NCBI RefSeq assembly: GCF_003073045.1
Contig: NC_037592.1
Location: forward strand, 40,667,760 to 40,731,759
Source of the DNA: Pomacea canaliculata
Taxonomy: Eukaryota; Mollusca; Gastropoda; Architaenioglossa; Ampullariidae
DNA length: 64,000 nucleotides
Direction: 5' to 3'
Below, one piece after another: positions 37,857 through 49,769 of the stretch; position 1 is the first letter of the stretch, and every line of letters starts with the position of its first letter. The notes beneath the pieces are model-generated. The model was not told the origin of the DNA. It saw only the letters and a program-made list of their open reading frames with translations, and made no database searches. The position numbers were made by a program, and so were the translations under genes.

Positions 37857-38085
37857 TGCGATTCTATTTTTCTTTGTTTTGTTTTTTGTTTTGTTGTGTT
37901 TTTTGTCTTTTCTTTTTCATTTTTGTTTGTTTTGTTTGGTTGTTGTTTTAAATATATTTCTATATTGACACTGGAACCAGAATTTCAGTGTGATTTACTT
38001 TTTCATTTTTTTTTGGTAATTGACATAGTTTTTTTGCATATGAATGTGCTACATACTTTTCCATGTTTAAATTGCGATTGGAACT

Positions 38086-38091
38086 AATAAA
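38086..38091 (+). terminator. Poly(A) signal after gene G
   Basis: AATAAA in the same word context as after gene C (GGAACTAATAAAGTTGG). Confidence 0.5.
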
Positions 38092-38099
38092 GTTGGTTA

Positions 38100-41006
38100 T
38101 AATCATTGTTGCACATACATTTATATGCAGGACAATTTGCTGCAGATGTAGATGAGGATTTAGTGTATAGCTGCAGATGTAATTAATGTAGAGAACATGA
38201 ACGTCTTTTCGGACTCAGAATCACTCTCGTTTTTGAATAACTTGTTAAGGCAAGTTTTTAACTCTCAGTCACATTCTAAATTCAACTGGAGCTAACTCAG
38301 GAGCATCTTTCCAAGACTTATGTCTTGAAAATTACAGATTTATGGAAAAGAAATTATAATAGATATTTTGTATAATATACCATGTACAGATTGAAAAATA
38401 TTAAGACGCAAATCTCATGATGCTAAGAAGAATGGATGCTGTAAGATTCCACGTACAAAGAGTTATTTCTAAATATACCCGTTACACTAATAAACTTTAT
38501 GTGAAGCTTGTTTTCACCTACTTATCTCTATGATCATTATTTAATCTTAGTTCTATTTTATTGTTCTCAGTTTTCTAATTTCATTATCACTGAAATGCGT
38601 TTAAAAATACGAAAAATAAATAAATAATCTAATATTAAATAAAAGTCAGTTTCCTTGACGGTTTTCGTTATTTTCCCTCAGATTATTGATTTAAAAATTA
38701 AATTTGAGTTAAATCATTTTAGTTATTTGCTTTACGAACAGTAACAAACTGTGCAATGGCACGTCAAGATTGCCACAAGACTGTTAAGGTCATGCAGTAG
38801 CTAATGTTTTTTTTTCAATGAACATGAAATTAGCCACTGATAATAGAAGGCGTCGTTCACTTTGTCACTCTCATAAAGGGACATAAGCTGTCTCTTAGCT
38901 TCAAGCGCGGGTCATCTCCCTTCACTTCACTTACAAATTTTTTTTCTGGTATGGACAAGCTATTCTCCTAAAAATAAAAATTTGTCACGACTTATTTGTT
39001 ACAGAAAAGTACTGGATATCAGTCCGAAAAAAATAAAGTAGCAAGGGAAGTGAGGACATTTAATAGGACTTGAACCAACACTATTGTTATCCATGTCTAG
39101 GTATGTGTTGAGAGCAGATACACTATATCTAGTAATATTATTACTCTGAAAGAATAAAGTGATTTAGTTCCCCTCGAAGATACAAGCTGTTTTCAGACTT
39201 GATCTCCTACACTGTAAAGTTAAACTTATCCCCAAGACGAAGAATTTCAGCACAAAGTCAGTCGTTTGCATGACTTTACAGAAATTTACTCTAAAAAGAA
39301 TTTAGAACTGACAAAGGAGATCTTCACAAAATAACAAAAGAAAGAGATGAAGAAGAGAGGGGAAAAAAATAGAGAAAATAAAAAAGAGAGAATATAACAG
39401 CATCCTTTACAGGTGTGCAGCAGGCGGTGTGTCAAAGGTTATCATTATTCTAGGAGTACGCAGATCGTCGTCGTTTCTAAAAATAGCTGAGTTCTCGAGA
39501 AACTCTTATTTCCTGCTCCGCTGAATTCTTGAGAAGTCAAAAGAGCCTGAAGTGTGTTTGGTCCTATTTAAATCGGCTCAGACCTTACGATAAAAACAGA
39601 TCACCAACAGTGCACACTGCCGTTAGGTTAGTACCTACACTAAAATATAAACAACGGTACAAATTAGATACTCGTTGTAGTATGGATAGACGGACGGATG
39701 GGGATAGATTGATGGATGGTAGATGCAGTTCAAACAATGATAGAAAGGGGTGAGCTGATTTCTTGTCAAACTGGACATAGGTGTCTAAATCTAAGCTATA
39801 AGCTGACAGTTCCGTAGAGACATTTTAAAGCCAACTTTAAAACAGAAATATGTAGGCCTTTTGAAGTCAGAGTTTTAAAGATGAGTCACAAGGCCTTTCG
39901 AGTAACCAGTTACTCAACTCATTACACAAAATCACTAAAGGCGCCCTGACAAGTCTGCAAGAAAACTTTAAATAATTAAACATAATAAAGTAAAAGGCAT
40001 AAATTCTCACCATCTCTTAGCCAAAGGTGTACTGAACAAAACTTGTTCACTGTTTGTAGGACACAATTTGGGAGATGGAGCCAAACCTCATCTTATCTTC
40101 CTCAATATCACCATGCTGTTGATGAGCAGCAGCTGGTGTTCTTATGCCTAACCTTCTGTAGTCGGGTATATCTACCACCAGGTTAAGCTTTCGGAGGTCA
40201 ACACATCGAACATTTTTAAATCCGAATTTATTTCATTATCTTCATAGTTTCTTTTATTTTGTCTTGTGTAAACCTTTTCCAAACCAGAAGTTCCCGTATG
40301 TAAGCGACCTTACTGATGTCATTTGAACAAGTTCTTCCAAATTCATGCACAGTTCTTCCCCTTTACGATTTAATGTAATCTTTATCACAGCTTTTTAAGT
40401 ACAACGCTGCCCTCTGTATAACTAAATTAAATTAAATTTAAATTAAATGTTAAATGAAAATTACTTGATTTTTCGTATTTTGTTTACTCTGTCAGACTCT
40501 GTTAGGGTCACTGTCACAGTAGTATTGCAATGTTGTGTAGCGATTCAAAATAAAACACCGTTAATGATATATTTAAATCTAAAAACTTCTGTCAAAATAG
40601 TATTAATGTATATTCTGTCATGCAGCCGTGGTTCTATGCGTTGAAAGTATTCACTTATTAAATGTAAAAATCAACCAAGAAAATATAACATAAGTATATT
40701 ACAGTAATGTATCATAAAAAGCTTAAGGAAATCTTAAAAGGGACATAATCTAACAGTCCCAAACATCTTTTCAACGACGACAGAAATGAATAAAAGTAGA
40801 GACTTCATCAGTTACCATATTAATAAACATATTTCTGGCACATTTCATTTATCCAGAAAAAGCATCGTATCATCTTTCTATAGTCATATTATATTTGTAA
40901 TCAACCAGTGCGGTGAGCAAACTAAAGTGCTGCAGAATTAGCCAAACGTTTAAGCAAATCCTGATTAAAAAAAACTAAGAAAGAAACAAAAAACTGCAAC
41001 ACTACT
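38100..41006. other. Intergenic region between convergent G and E2
   Basis: 38875-39290 copies the gene C flank at 12965-13400. The rest holds no recognisable gene; the short open frames have no family features. Confidence 0.5.
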
Positions 41007-44000
41007 TCAAAAAAATGAAGCGATTCCGTCAATCACCATGTTCACGAAGTTGTTCACGCCGCTTTTAATTTTGTCTACGAAACTTGGTTCTTTATTGTCT
41101 GCGATTCTGTCCTTTAGTCTTCTCATCTCCATTTCGTGGGCTCTCATCCTTTCTTCTTGCTGTTTCCTCTGCTCCTCAATCATCTTTGACATCGCCTCTT
41201 GCATTTCTTTCTCTTTCTTTTGGAGCCTCTTTTGCTCCCGTTTTCTGTCTTCTTCCATCTGTCTCATCTGTTCTCGTTTTTCTTCTTCAAGTTTCCTCAG
41301 GAATGCTTCTGTCTCCTGCCTTCTCTTCTCCTCACTCATCTGTTGTTGCTCCAGCTGCTGTTTCAGACTCTCAAACTGCGCCCTCCTCATCTCCTCCTCT
41401 TCCTTCATCTCCTGCTTTCGGGCTTCTTCTCTCTTCTTAAGGTCTTCCTTCTCTCTCGCCACAGCCTCTTTCGCCTGTTCTGTTTTGATCTCAAGCTCCT
41501 GGACAAACCGCTTCTTCTTGAGGTCCTGCTTCTCCACCTCCGCCACTCTTCGAGCCACTTCCTCCTCCATTCCTTCGCCGACCTGCATGTACTTGGGACA
41601 GCTATAAGGTGCACCGCCGTTTTCAGCAACCATTTCTCGAACTTTCTGTAGAAACAAGTCCACCTGAGGCTGCTTGTTGGCCGCCATGTTGTTGAATACA
41701 ACGTACCTGTTCCTGAAGGCCTTAAGAAGCTTTCTCAAGTTTTCCGGTGCCTTCGCGATCTTCTCCTCGATGGACGCACCTGTGCGCAGAAGGTCATCTC
41801 CTCCAGTGAAGACCACCATGGAGTAGTTCTGTAACTGTTGGTCAAACAGTGCAGTGAGTCGGTTGTACACACCCTCGTCTTCCTTCGTAAACCGTCCGAT
41901 CTTGATGACGTACAGGAAAGCGTGAGGACCCGGATGCATGCAGGCCACAGCCTGGACAATGGCGGTGGAGATCACCTCGTGGGTGTTACGGGTGTCGAAC
42001 AGACCTGGCGAGTCCATGATCTGTCATGAATAATAATGACACCTTACATTTAATTTAAGGCTCATTTCAATCCGAGTAATCACCGAAGGTCGTGTGTGCG
42101 TGTGTTTGAGAGAGACACACACAAATCTTTATCTTTATTTATAAGAAAAAATAGAATAAGCAAAGTTATACATTTTAACTGCTAGCTCTTGGTCTGAAAG
42201 AAGACTCATAGAAGCACCACTAGTCCCACAGAGTGGAGGGGACTCTTAAGCTCTGTAATTAGGATCACAACTTCTGTTTTCTGACGACTGGGTGCTATAT
42301 GATTTATTTCAGAGAGGACACTAGTAACAGCAGCAGCAGCTGTGATGTATCAATGATTATTTGTGGTAATTACTAACAGTCTGAGTGGTCATTCCCTGTC
42401 TAATTACCTCAATCATCACTCCATTGCGAGTGCTGCGCTTGAGCTGACAGTCTCCGGTGACGGAGTCAAACCTGATGTCGGAGGTGAAATGGTTGTCCCC
42501 GAGGATGGTGTTGCCCGTGGTACTTTTACCTGCTCCAGTTTTGCCCACCAGCAGGAAGCGAAAAGTCTCACCTGCACATATAGGTAGTGCACCTATATTT
42601 AAACAATATGTGATGTGAACACTGTATGTGATGTTTGTCATTTCAACACAGAACACATGCAAAAACAATATTATTTTGACAATATTATTGTCAACACAGA
42701 TTATTTGTCGCATTAAGCAAACTATTTTCATGATCTTTTGCACTAGCTTAAATATTTGCAAGTCGAAGCAGATATGTTTAACCTAATGAACCGATTGTAA
42801 AATATGTTTATCCTAAGACGCAGACCAATACTTAAAATCTGTATATTTTCTCCCAATAACTTATGTTTAATATTTAATTTATCTATGGGGAAAGCTTTAC
42901 ACCATCTGCATCAGATCGGTTAGCTCACTTGTTCAAAGTAAAAGTCTCTTCATAAAATATTTGCAAACCATCTGAAGTACTGATTGGCCTCACCTCCAAA
43001 CCCTTGTCTGTCCCATGGCGATGCGGTGTGAACCTGTTGTCTGTAGTCTGCTTGAGGTGCCGAGGTCTTCACTCCAGCCTGTGGCTCAGGGTACGGGTAC
43101 CTGTCGCTACCTGCATGTAGTTCTTTCTGTGGTCTAATGTAGGTGTGGGCAGGCGCTGATGCCCCTTGGTACTGTTCTCGCTGCACCACTTGGTAACCAT
43201 GGTAACCTTGCGTCACGTGCTGTTCACTGGGGAACTGTGGTTGAGGATGCCAGTCATCGACTGTCTGGGATGGCCTCTCTGCTGCCATCTCTTCTGGTCT
43301 CCATGGAAATGACTCTCTTTGTTGCCTTTGTGGACTTACAGTGGGTACATTTCCCTCCAGGGATCCGTCATTTCCTGTCTGCCGGCCGGGACCAGCATCT
43401 GAATCATTACAAATGTTTCACTAAACTTACAGTGAAATTAATTTTTAAATTGTAATAATGAACTAAAGCAGCTGTCTCAAACTACATTGACCAATTTAAT
43501 TCTAAACTTTAGAAATGTTATGTCCTTCTTAAAACAATGTGTCTGCACATAACAGTGTTAGGTACAGGGAGTGTCTGTAAAGGGTTGCTCTACTTAAATT
43601 ATCATTATCAAGTTACTGCCCTTTGCCCTCCACCATACCTCGCGTGGTAAACACCTGGAATTCTTCAGGACGGCAACCAACCAGATTTTCTTGTTCACGT
43701 CTGCCAGGTGCTACAGGTGCAAAGGCAGGTGCAAAGGCAGGTGCGGGGGCAGGTGAGGGGGCAGGAGCTGGGCAGGTGAGGGGGCAGGAGCTGGGGCAGC
43801 AGTCTCCCCTGTCAGTTTTTTCACAGCTTCTTTCAGTGCCAGACATTGGGCCAGTGGCAACAGCCGGGGTCCCTGGAAGGCTTTGTCAATCTCATCCGGT
43901 GTCAGACGACTCAACATCCGCATGGAGGTGAAGCCCTCGTCCTTGAGGAACCTGAGGGTCTGTGGCGTGACGTCAGAGCTCTCCGCCCACGCCTCCAGCA

Positions 44001-45098
44001 CCTTGTCTGTCAGACATATCACGTGATTATCAGGGGAAACTTGTCTTTCGTTCGTGTAACCTTTTGTAAGTACTAATGTGATAGAAAGAAGTTTAAAAGG
44101 AACGATAGAAATGAGATAATACACCAGAATGAACAACAATATGTAAGAGGATGGAGCTCCTGAGTACTGTGTAATATAAATCTTCAGCCTCATTTCTTAT
44201 CCTTATTACAGCTCTCACTAATACTTCTTCTAATGTTGAGTATTGTAAATAAATTTATGTGTAATCACCAAACAGATTTCACAAGCAAACTGCACGTGCA
44301 CACAATGTCTGTCTGTCACACCTACAGGTCATGATAATGACATAGACTGTGGACTCTTTAAATATCTCGTCCCGACATCAGATGTTTCATCTGTCAGTAG
44401 AGCTAAATATGGGAATTCCCTTGACGTAGAATATTCTACACAATCCACTCACACACCTGGTTATAAGATTATCGATGAATTCTTCGTGCTTCTTTAAGAT
44501 ATTCACACACACACACGAAAGCACAGAACACGCGTACACACGTGTGTATATATAAATACCATTTGTATGTATAAATGTAAAAAAGCGCTTTACAAGTAAA
44601 GCTGAATTATTAGAAATGGAAATCCAAAATTGATAAACATTATTCTAATAAATTTAATAACAAAATATTTAGTTGCTAAAGGTTATTTTGATCTTCGCCT
44701 CCTCAGTAATTGATATTTTCATGACTTTTCTGAAAACATAGAACACGATATGATGTCAGCGGTCTAAGTCCTTCTACCAACTGTAGTAGTTGTTGGCAGA
44801 CTTCCATTATCCACGTCACACGACCCAACAGTTTCCAGAATCGTGTGTGGTTCACCTTCATCATTGTGTGGCAGGCGGTCAACGGTGTCATCCAGATAAC
44901 GACAACGATAACGATAACGAGATCTTTAGTCCTGTATCACCAGCCAAATGTTTGAACATACACACTTGTATCTACAATGACAGTCTCGCTTGTTACTGAC
45001 GAGTCTCACTGTAGAAAAAGTCACAAAATAAACAAACAACTTCTGTATAACTTAGCCTGAGGCTACAGTACAACTGACTTACCGTCCTTGTCTTCCAT
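41007..45098 (-). CDS. Gene E2: SAM-like/GIMAP GTPase, twin of E1
   Basis: Exons on -: 45098-45083 (MEDKD), 44006-43639 (SAM-like plus Pro-Ala linker), 43398-42994 (Pro/Gln/Tyr-rich linker), 42571-42408 (P-loop) and 42020-41007. The design is about 647 residues. G1 is GKTGAGKSTTGN, G3 DSPGLFD, the box GPHAFLYVIKIGRFT, G4 TGGDDL and G5 RYVVFNNMAAN; a Glu/Lys-rich coiled coil and FVDKIKSGVNNFVNMVIDGI close it. Unlike E1, its P-loop exon has the expected length. Its SAM-like exon carries a 23-base tandem copy inside the Pro-Ala linker (near 43755-43800), which moves the frame by two and would stop translation early in the next exon. So E1 and E2 are each broken at a different place; variable repeat alleles or assembly slips could also explain this. 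Expression level and splicing are unknown. Confidence 0.65.
42205..42330 (-). mobile_element. Remnant of the same LINE fragment in E2
   Basis: CACTAGTCCCACAGAGTGGA and CTGGGTGCTATATGATTTAT match the two ends of the E1 intron LINE relic (about 29828 and 30010), with the middle deleted. The insertion is therefore older than the E1/E2 duplication. Confidence 0.55.
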
Positions 45099-45430
45099 GA
45101 CTTCGACCAAGCAGCGACTTGCCAACAGTCTGCGATGTCTTCGTCTTGGTGATCAGGTCATCTGCCACACTACTGGGAGTAGTCTGCTGTAACAGAAGGA
45201 TTCTACTCATGGTATACAAAACTCTTTCTCCGGAAACGCTACTAGAAGCTAAATATAGACATCGGCAATTCCCGTTTCTCCAAAACTGCGCTATTTTTAA
45301 GTTGAAGTCACAAAGCAAGTTTACAAGCTGCCATGGCTCTGTCACAAGGTGTGTATAGTGTTTGATGTCACTATCTTTTATGTATTAACTATGGTGAGAA
45401 TATAGTGCATAATTATTCTTAATCATATAT
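45099..45430 (-). promoter_or_regulatory. Putative promoter and 5' leader of E2
   Basis: Nearly the same as the region upstream of E1 up to about 45430. The block further upstream (45640-45750) also recurs, inverted, at 57960-58070, so the original promoter region may have been longer than what E1 keeps. Confidence 0.5.
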
Positions 45431-46557
45431 AATTATTCTAATTTTTAAGCAATCACTTTTGCGGTTTGCTAATTTCTTTCATTGATTCATGTGGCTGTGG
45501 TTAGAAAACAAGGTTGATGAACTCGCTGATGTATGAGTACCTGTACATATCTACAGGTGAAAACTGTTTTATTCATTTTATCAGAAATGAAACTGATCAG
45601 ATAGAGTCGGTACAACAAACACACACAAAAAAATGTAGATATGTATCCTCTCCAGAGTGATTTTTATACCTCGACGGTAGATTAGTGTGGACCTTGCGAT
45701 TTAGTGATAATCTAATTCATTTACCTCGATATAGTGTAGACCTCGCTGTTTTATGTGACCTGCTATCTCTCTAGTTCTCTCTCTCGCTCTCTCCCATAAA
45801 CACACACAAACACACACGCACACAAATAAACACATCCTAGAGAGTGAGTACGCGCACACATACACTTATACGCATAGAGATGCACAACAACACGATTCCT
45901 TTATGAATATTTTCATGCATTTTCAGGAAACTCATAGACACACCGCCAAATAAATAAAAAGTACGGAAAGTAACAGTAAACACTAACATAGATAGCGGTA
46001 AAGTGCAGTGGATTGAAGCAGACGGAATACCAATGCGCAGTTTGAACTACAGGTGAAAATACAGCTCGGGTGTAGATATTTTCTGGTATTTTCACTAAGA
46101 TACAGACCCTGGTCGATGCTTCTTTAGCTTTACTAGGGAAAATTAACATGAATATTACCTGTACTGCTGCATGGATAGGAGGCAGACCAGCATCGAGCAG
46201 CAGAAAAATCGTTTTTGTTGACGTACTTTCCTAATGTTACAAGCGACAACAATGTCTGACCTGAAATTCTCTTCTTATCAGAAAAGAGAGCGACTTCTTG
46301 AAAAATTGTGTATCGTGTCCAAAAGTTTGTGTTCTATTACTCCCATCTAGGTCAGTTCATCATCATTCTTTAATTAAAGGATGAAAAGTAAATGAAAGTT
46401 CAGGAACAGTTGTAGAAGTCTACTAAACAAAATGAAAATAACAAATGTATTCAAAAATATTACTTTTCTAAGAAAGCCAACACTGAGTGTCTAACATTTA
46501 CTTGCCACTGATGTCCTGAAAGACAATATAACTTTGCTGAATGTTGGTCTTCATCAG
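45431..46557. other. Divergent intergenic region between E2 and gene H
   Basis: E2 (-) and gene H (+) point away from each other, so this stretch should hold both promoters. A CT/CA-rich simple repeat lies at 45776-45830. A possible 7-nt first exon for gene H (ATGAAAA, donor GTAAAT) is at 46381-46387; phase 1 fits, but the evidence is weak. Confidence 0.4.
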
Positions 46558-49239
46558 ACGATGAGCTGCGGGAGTGGGCCCGTGTCAAGGGAATTACGAC
46601 TCGGACACTAAAGGTGCTCGCCGTGCAGGGCGTGAGCTCTGTTCAGGATTTGATCCACCTGGACATCGGCATCCTGGAGCTGTCCGAGCTGCTACCCCGG
46701 GGACAGTGCCGGCTCCTGCGGCAATCTGTGGACGAATTAACAACGGAAAGTGAAGAACATCTTTTCCCGTCCAACTCTCCAAATCACTCTTACCGTCCAG
46801 ACACCTCACCTTCCTCACGTCTTTCATATCCCGATGGTAAGAAGACATCAAGATTAAGCAAACAAAAGGTTCAGCTCTCATTCCACAGCAATCATAACTT
46901 TAGTGTACAAGCCACTCAAATATTCTCACACCCCTTTCTTGTTTTGCACACGTCACTAAGAAAACTTCTAAACTCTGATTGGATGTCGCCATAGGACACC
47001 GATTTAAACGAAAGACCCTCGTTTAAGACAGATTCGATTCATGGAACTGTAAACTTAGTACATATTATTTTGTTTATTTAGTAGTTAATGAGATACAAAT
47101 TTCATTTCTTGTTATGACCGAGTTCATATCAAGAAAGGTTTTTCTATTTTTAGTCTTAGTTACTCCACTGAGACATAAGTTTAGTTTATTCCATTTTACT
47201 CCTCGGGGAGCATAGAACCGCAACAACAAAGACTTAAAGATAGGCAATACATCAAATTCCAGATATAATAAGCGCGATTCACAACCGCCAATCTTTGGAA
47301 CTAAGTGTGTTTTCCTTCCAGATCGTTCAATCGACACGTGGGGTTCATCGAACAGTCTGTCCCCCAGAACACTCCGTCTCTTGAGGCTGCAGGGAATAGA
47401 CAATGTCGACGAGCTGTATTCTCTCAGCCCCGATGATGTCAATCTGCTGGCTGTGGGCGCAGGCTTCTGGGAGGATGAACAGATGGGGAAACTGCAGCGA
47501 GCGATCCGACAGCTGCAAGTGGGCGAGGAAGGACCGAGAGATCGGTTCCAGAGTATTCCATTTGGGGACAGAGGTATGTCAGAACACGCACCATTATTAT
47601 TATTTTTTGTATAGGTCAATTTCTTACAACGAGTAACAGCAGTTGTAAAAAATGAATAACGTAAAATATCTTTCCTACCAGTTCTTTATAAGATAAAAGA
47701 AAGGACACAGGTTTCAAAAATAAATTATTCATATTAGTTCACAGAGTAGACAGAGTGCCACTGCCTCACAATATTAATTTACTTGTATTTGACTGTGAAC
47801 ATTAATACTTTACAGACCATCATGGATGGCAGAATCCCTGTCTCAATGACAGTCTGCGAGGCTCGGCAAGTAACAGTCTGCGATTCTTCCTGGTGGGCAA
47901 GACTGGCTGTGGCAAGAGCACAACCGGAAACACTATTCTGGGACAGGAACTCTTTCATAATGAAGTCTGCTTTAGCTCGGTGACCAGCAGGTGCGCACAT
48001 CAGAGGATCGAACGCAATGGTGTTGTCATCGAGGTAATCAACGTATGGCAGACACTGACTTGGACTGCTTTGCTTTCACTGATAACAATGATTGAAACAC
48101 CATCATCCACTTTATCGGCTCTATAGTCATTTATCTGTCTTACTTTACTGTGCATTCTACAGTCGTGCCATATTATCATAATTAGAGCAATCAGGTTTAG
48201 CAATCATGGTTGACAGAGAAGTCATGTGTCGGGTATAGACGCTCTAACCACCCGACTGTCGGCTGCCCCCATCGTCTTTCAGACTTTTTGTTTATTGAAC
48301 AACCAGTTTCATTATGATCGTGTTGTCTTACAGATCACCGACTCCCCAGGACTCTGTGACACAAAGAGATCACCAGAAGATGTCGCTGCGGAAGTTGTTC
48401 AGGCTGTGGCATGCATGCATCCGGGTCCCACGGCCATTTTATACGTCATTGCGATTGGTCGCTACACGGAGGAAGACCAGGGTGTGTACGAAAGGGTCAA
48501 AAGTCTGTTGGACGACAGGGTCACTCAGTACATCATCATCATTTTCACGCGAGGTGACGACTTGGCTCGACAGGGGAAGACCATCCAGGCGGTCCTCGAC
48601 ACTGCACCGGACAACCTGCGGACTGCACTGAATGAGTGCGGCCAGCGCTACCTGGTGTTCGACAACACCACTGAGGACAAACAACCTCAGGTGGACCGTC
48701 TGCTGCAGATGGTGAGCAGACTGAGGGAGGCGCATGGCGGCAAACCCTACACATGCCCCAAGTACGGAGAGGTCGGCGAGAAGATCGAGAAGGAACTTGA
48801 GAGAAGACTGCAGAAGGTGGAGGAAGCGGAGCTTAAGAAGAAGAAATATGTGAAAGAACTGGAGGACAAAACGAGCAGAGCGAGAGAAGAAGCGGAAAAA
48901 GAAAAGAAAAAGTTCGAGAAAATGGAGGCTGAAAGAGAAAAAATGATGAAAAAAGCAGAAAAAGAAAGAGAAAGAAAAATGGCCGAGTTGCAAAAAATAA
49001 TTAACGAGCAGAAACTCGGAGCAGAGAGACAGAGGGAGGAAGAGAGAAAACTGCGGGATAGGATGAAACAGGAGCGGGAAGAGTTCCGGAGACAAATGGA
49101 GGAAGACAGGAGAAGAGAATTAGAGTTGATTGAGAAACGAAACGAAGAAACACAAAGGCTGCTCAACCAAAAGGAGTCAGCTTTGACTCCGAGCGGGATG
49201 CGAACCGCAGACTTCTGGAGATGCAAGAGAAGGAGCTGA
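46558..49239 (+). CDS. Gene H: GIMAP GTPase with two tandem SAM-like domains
   Basis: Exons 46558-46836 and 47322-47573 each code for a SAM-like domain: DDELREWARVKGITTRTLKV with LPRGQCRLLRQSVDEL, and SLSPRTLRLLRLQGIDNVDE with LQRAIRQL. 47816-48033 is the P-loop exon (GKTGCGKSTTGN after a 23-residue lead), and 48334-49239 carries G3 DSPGLCD, the box GPTAILYVIAIGRYT, FTRGDDL at G4 (TGGD changed to TRGD), G5 RYLVFDN and a very charged coiled coil. Phases are 1, 1, 1, 0 throughout. The start exon is not certain. The frame ends at 49239, but the alternative frame continues as RRLLEMQEKELRSLKDKV and ends GCSIL at 49301, so the present end may be a one-base shift near 49175. A poly(A) signal lies at 49757. 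Confidence 0.75.
48195..48290 (-). repeat. Possible tRNA-derived SINE 5' piece in a gene H intron
   Basis: On -, GGGGGCAGCCGACAGTCGGG followed by TGGTTAGAGCG looks like the A-box part of a tRNA-related SINE. No B-box is clear. Words in common with 27300-27420 hint at a dispersed family. Confidence 0.3.
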
Positions 49240-49756
49240 GGAGCCTGAAGGACAAGGTGGCCAGTGTGTCTGCCAAAGACACAGGTGGTTGTAGTATTCT
49301 GTAAGTCTTCTGTGTAGAGGGAAAAATATCTACACACCACCTTCATCAACTAGCGAGTGTTATCTTTGACAGTGGTTACCTTTGCGTCTGATACTTCTCA
49401 GATAATCACTTAGTTTTTGTGTTTAAAAAATTCTGACAGACACAACTACAGATGTCGACAACAAAAAAGAAAAAAGAATGAATAACAGTAGGCTTAGCTG
49501 ATCAGATGAAAATTAAACCAGACTGAAAGAAAGGTAGAGTAAAACCCAAGGTGTACCGAGCTTTAATACCTTACTTGCAGTAGTCTCCCCTGAGCAACAA
49601 AAGTAATTCATGAGTTCACTAATACAAGAGCACATAAGAGGACGACTTTCAAACTATCGTTTACTTCTTTCCGGAAAAAATTGTAAGACTTAACCCACTC
49701 AAACGTGTATGTGTGAATTAGTAGTTTTTAAGAATTGGGGAATTGGGATTTGAGAA

Positions 49757-49762
49757 AATAAA
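49757..49762 (+). terminator. Poly(A) signal downstream of gene H
   Basis: AATAAA in GAGAAAATAAAGTCTT, about 450-500 bases after either possible stop. Confidence 0.4.
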
Positions 49763-49769
49763 GTCTTAT

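Noticed and set aside
46381-46387. ATGAAAA|GTAAAT as first exon of gene H
   Set aside because: Phase fits, but a 7-nt exon with a plain donor occurs easily by chance; kept only as a weak possibility.
48225-48272. tRNA gene on the minus strand
   Set aside because: An A-box-like stretch is present but no cloverleaf or B-box; at most a SINE piece.
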